DNA of 59,348 nt, from the NCBI GenBank assembly GCA_032358255.1, contig JAULBX010025564.1:1-59348 (forward strand), read 5' to 3'. This document shows, in pieces, positions 58,301-59,348 of this stretch. This stretch comes from Heterotrichella gracilis (lineage: Eukaryota; Sar; Xanthophyceae; Tribonematales; Xanthonemataceae). Positions within the stretch are counted from its first letter, which is position 1. Every line of letters begins with the position of its first letter. A model generated the notes under the pieces. It did not search any database. It was not told the DNA's origin and saw only the letters and a list, made by a program, of their open reading frames with translations. Both the position numbers and the translations under genes were made by a program.

Positions 58301-59248
58301 TCTCAAGGGAGCTGCTGGAGCAGGGCATGCAGGACAGGCTGGAGCCAGGTACGCACAGGGACTGTATCCTTCGCAACAAATGTAACACATCCCTTTGTTG
58401 AGTTCTGTGTTTAAAGAAGAATGTATTATGCCAAAAGGCACAATCTCATATGCTCCATTTAGTGGTCATGCCATGGGGTTGCATGTCACTTATATAAGAT
58501 GAGCTGCCTTGGGTGTGCTGCTGGTGTGCATACACCGGAAAAATTCCTGGCAGAACACACATGCCTATCTTTGCATAACTTCCGCTTCTTAGCTGTGCTC
58601 CGCACGCTGTGTCTGCACTGCTTTGCACTGGCACTGATTTGCCTTGCTGCTGCCTTCCAGGCGCGGACGTGAAGTACCCCCAGCAGGGCACCCTGGCTGA
58701 GGCCATGGCGCCCAACAAGCGCTTCTTGAAGTGGTTCACCGGCATGCTCCTCAAGGGGTTTGACCCACAGGTAGGGTTGGCACAGGCCGGGAATGAATAT
58801 CTGACCCCCCCAGCCTTGCAAATGGTGCTCGACATGCACCCCCAACATACCTCGATGATGGAATTGCATGCTTGCAAACATGTTTGCAACTGCATAATGT
58901 GCAAGTGCTTCACACCGGCACACAGAGGGAGCAACACCTTCACCCTCGAGCCTCACCATTTGTCATCCCCTCCCCTCCTATTTGCCTCTTCCTCTTTCCC
59001 TCTCCCCGCCCACCCGGCCCCCCACCATCCCCCTGCCCCAGGCCCACCCACCCCAGGACCCCTGGCAGGCACTGGAGGTGGCCTGGGACGACGACACCCC
59101 CGCCACCATCCCTCGCCACCTTTCCCCCTGGGAGCTCACGCTTGACCGCACCGGGCTGAGGGCTGAGAAGGAGCGTGCGCGGGCTGAGGAGCGGGGGCGC
59201 AGGGACAGGGTGCGCAACGAGGGGGTGGCCCAGCGCCAGGCGCATAAG
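49316..59248 (+). CDS. DDT/WHIM-domain chromatin protein (3' end outside window)
   Basis: Twenty exons join in frame to 1372 codons without a stop: 49316-49381, 50340-50502, 50629-50784, 50861-51047, 51341-51647, 51851-52053, 52428-52555, 52779-52923, 53281-53485, 53760-54080, 54414-54593, 54795-55042, 55362-55476, 55887-56144, 56385-56630, 56901-57542, 57738-57838, 58221-58348, 58661-58770 and 59042-59248. The junction of exons 6 and 7 gives LLMIWDFCHTYRALLRL, then PPFSLDRLEVAFMEPL, a good DDT domain. Exon 10 reads EYHQLTCRERLALLAALVHM, the WHIM1 pattern, and GRVFVQEADGEGWAYF in the same exon and exons 12-13 fit WHIM2/3. Such proteins partner ISWI-type remodellers. Exons 2-5 (LPLRLLDTFSFY, then TPAPEYTAIF) resemble a DNMT1 replication-foci domain, with low confidence. 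Exon 20 has PWQALEVAWDD and LSPWEL, as in BRWD or ARF proteins. Exon 16 is acidic and disordered. Part of exon 3 (from about 50700) is uncertain. Confidence 0.72.
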
Positions 59249-59272
59249 GTGGGGGGTGGGGGAGTGGGTGCT

Positions 59273-59348
<76 letters not shown>
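59273..59348. repeat. (TG)n microsatellite
   Basis: An uninterrupted TG run of about 38 units reaches the end of the window, inside the intron after exon 20 of the DDT/WHIM gene. The window may end here because the assembly broke at the repeat. Confidence 0.97.

Noticed and set aside
49316..59248. A complete MET1/DNMT1 cytosine methyltransferase
   Set aside because: Only a weak replication-foci similarity was seen. No methyltransferase catalytic motifs (PCQ, ENV) occur in the exons present, and DDT/WHIM features dominate.
1..59348. tRNA, rRNA, CRISPR arrays, bacterial operons
   Set aside because: None recognised. All supported genes are intron-split and eukaryotic in style; no cloverleaf, rRNA core or regularly spaced repeats were seen.

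Overview
The window is nuclear DNA of an intron-rich eukaryote, most probably a green alga (Chlorophyta, perhaps Trebouxiophyceae). Genes are split into many short exons with GT-AG junctions (GTGAGT, GTGCGC or GTAAGT donors and TGCAG acceptors). Several proteins look most like plant versions: an LMBR1/LIMR membrane protein, a GLB3-type truncated hemoglobin, a GT61 glycosyltransferase and an ARM-repeat protein. Short TTTAGGG/TTTTAGGG tracts are scattered through introns and spacers. The lineage is inferred; no marker gene was available. All exon chains were assembled by eye from splice motifs, reading phase and comparison between paralogues.

Layout. 1-472: the last exon of an ARM-repeat gene (+). 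473-2309: non-coding, with a duplicated ~0.3 kb element and a long inverted repeat. 2310-6087: FAD-dependent monooxygenase (-), nine exons, 416 aa. 6705-9617: LMBR1-like multipass membrane protein (+), nine exons, 527 aa, divergent from the monooxygenase. 10502-13149: GT61-type glycosyltransferase (-). 14759-43601: an array of five paralogous cytochrome P450 genes (A, B, C, D, E), each with ten exons at the same positions. A, B, C and E are on the minus strand and D is inverted. 44110-44779: group 2 truncated hemoglobin (+), divergent from P450 E. 45050-47607: short-chain dehydrogenase/reductase (-), with a Ty1/copia reverse-transcriptase relic in its last intron. 49316 to the window end: a large gene (+; at least 20 exons and 1372 codons, unfinished) for a DDT/WHIM-type chromatin protein.

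The main feature is the P450 array. A and E are intact (532 aa each). C is open but has lost its stop codon and gained 22 residues. B has a one-base deletion in exon 7. D has a frameshift in exon 1 and has lost the start of exon 9 with its PERW motif. Upstream of C lies a short remnant resembling the 3' end of the truncated hemoglobin gene, in the same orientation and position that the intact globin has relative to E. This suggests the ancestral duplicated unit was a divergent globin/P450 pair. Together with the FAD monooxygenase, SDR and glycosyltransferase the region could be an oxidative tailoring cluster, but co-function is inferred only from proximity.
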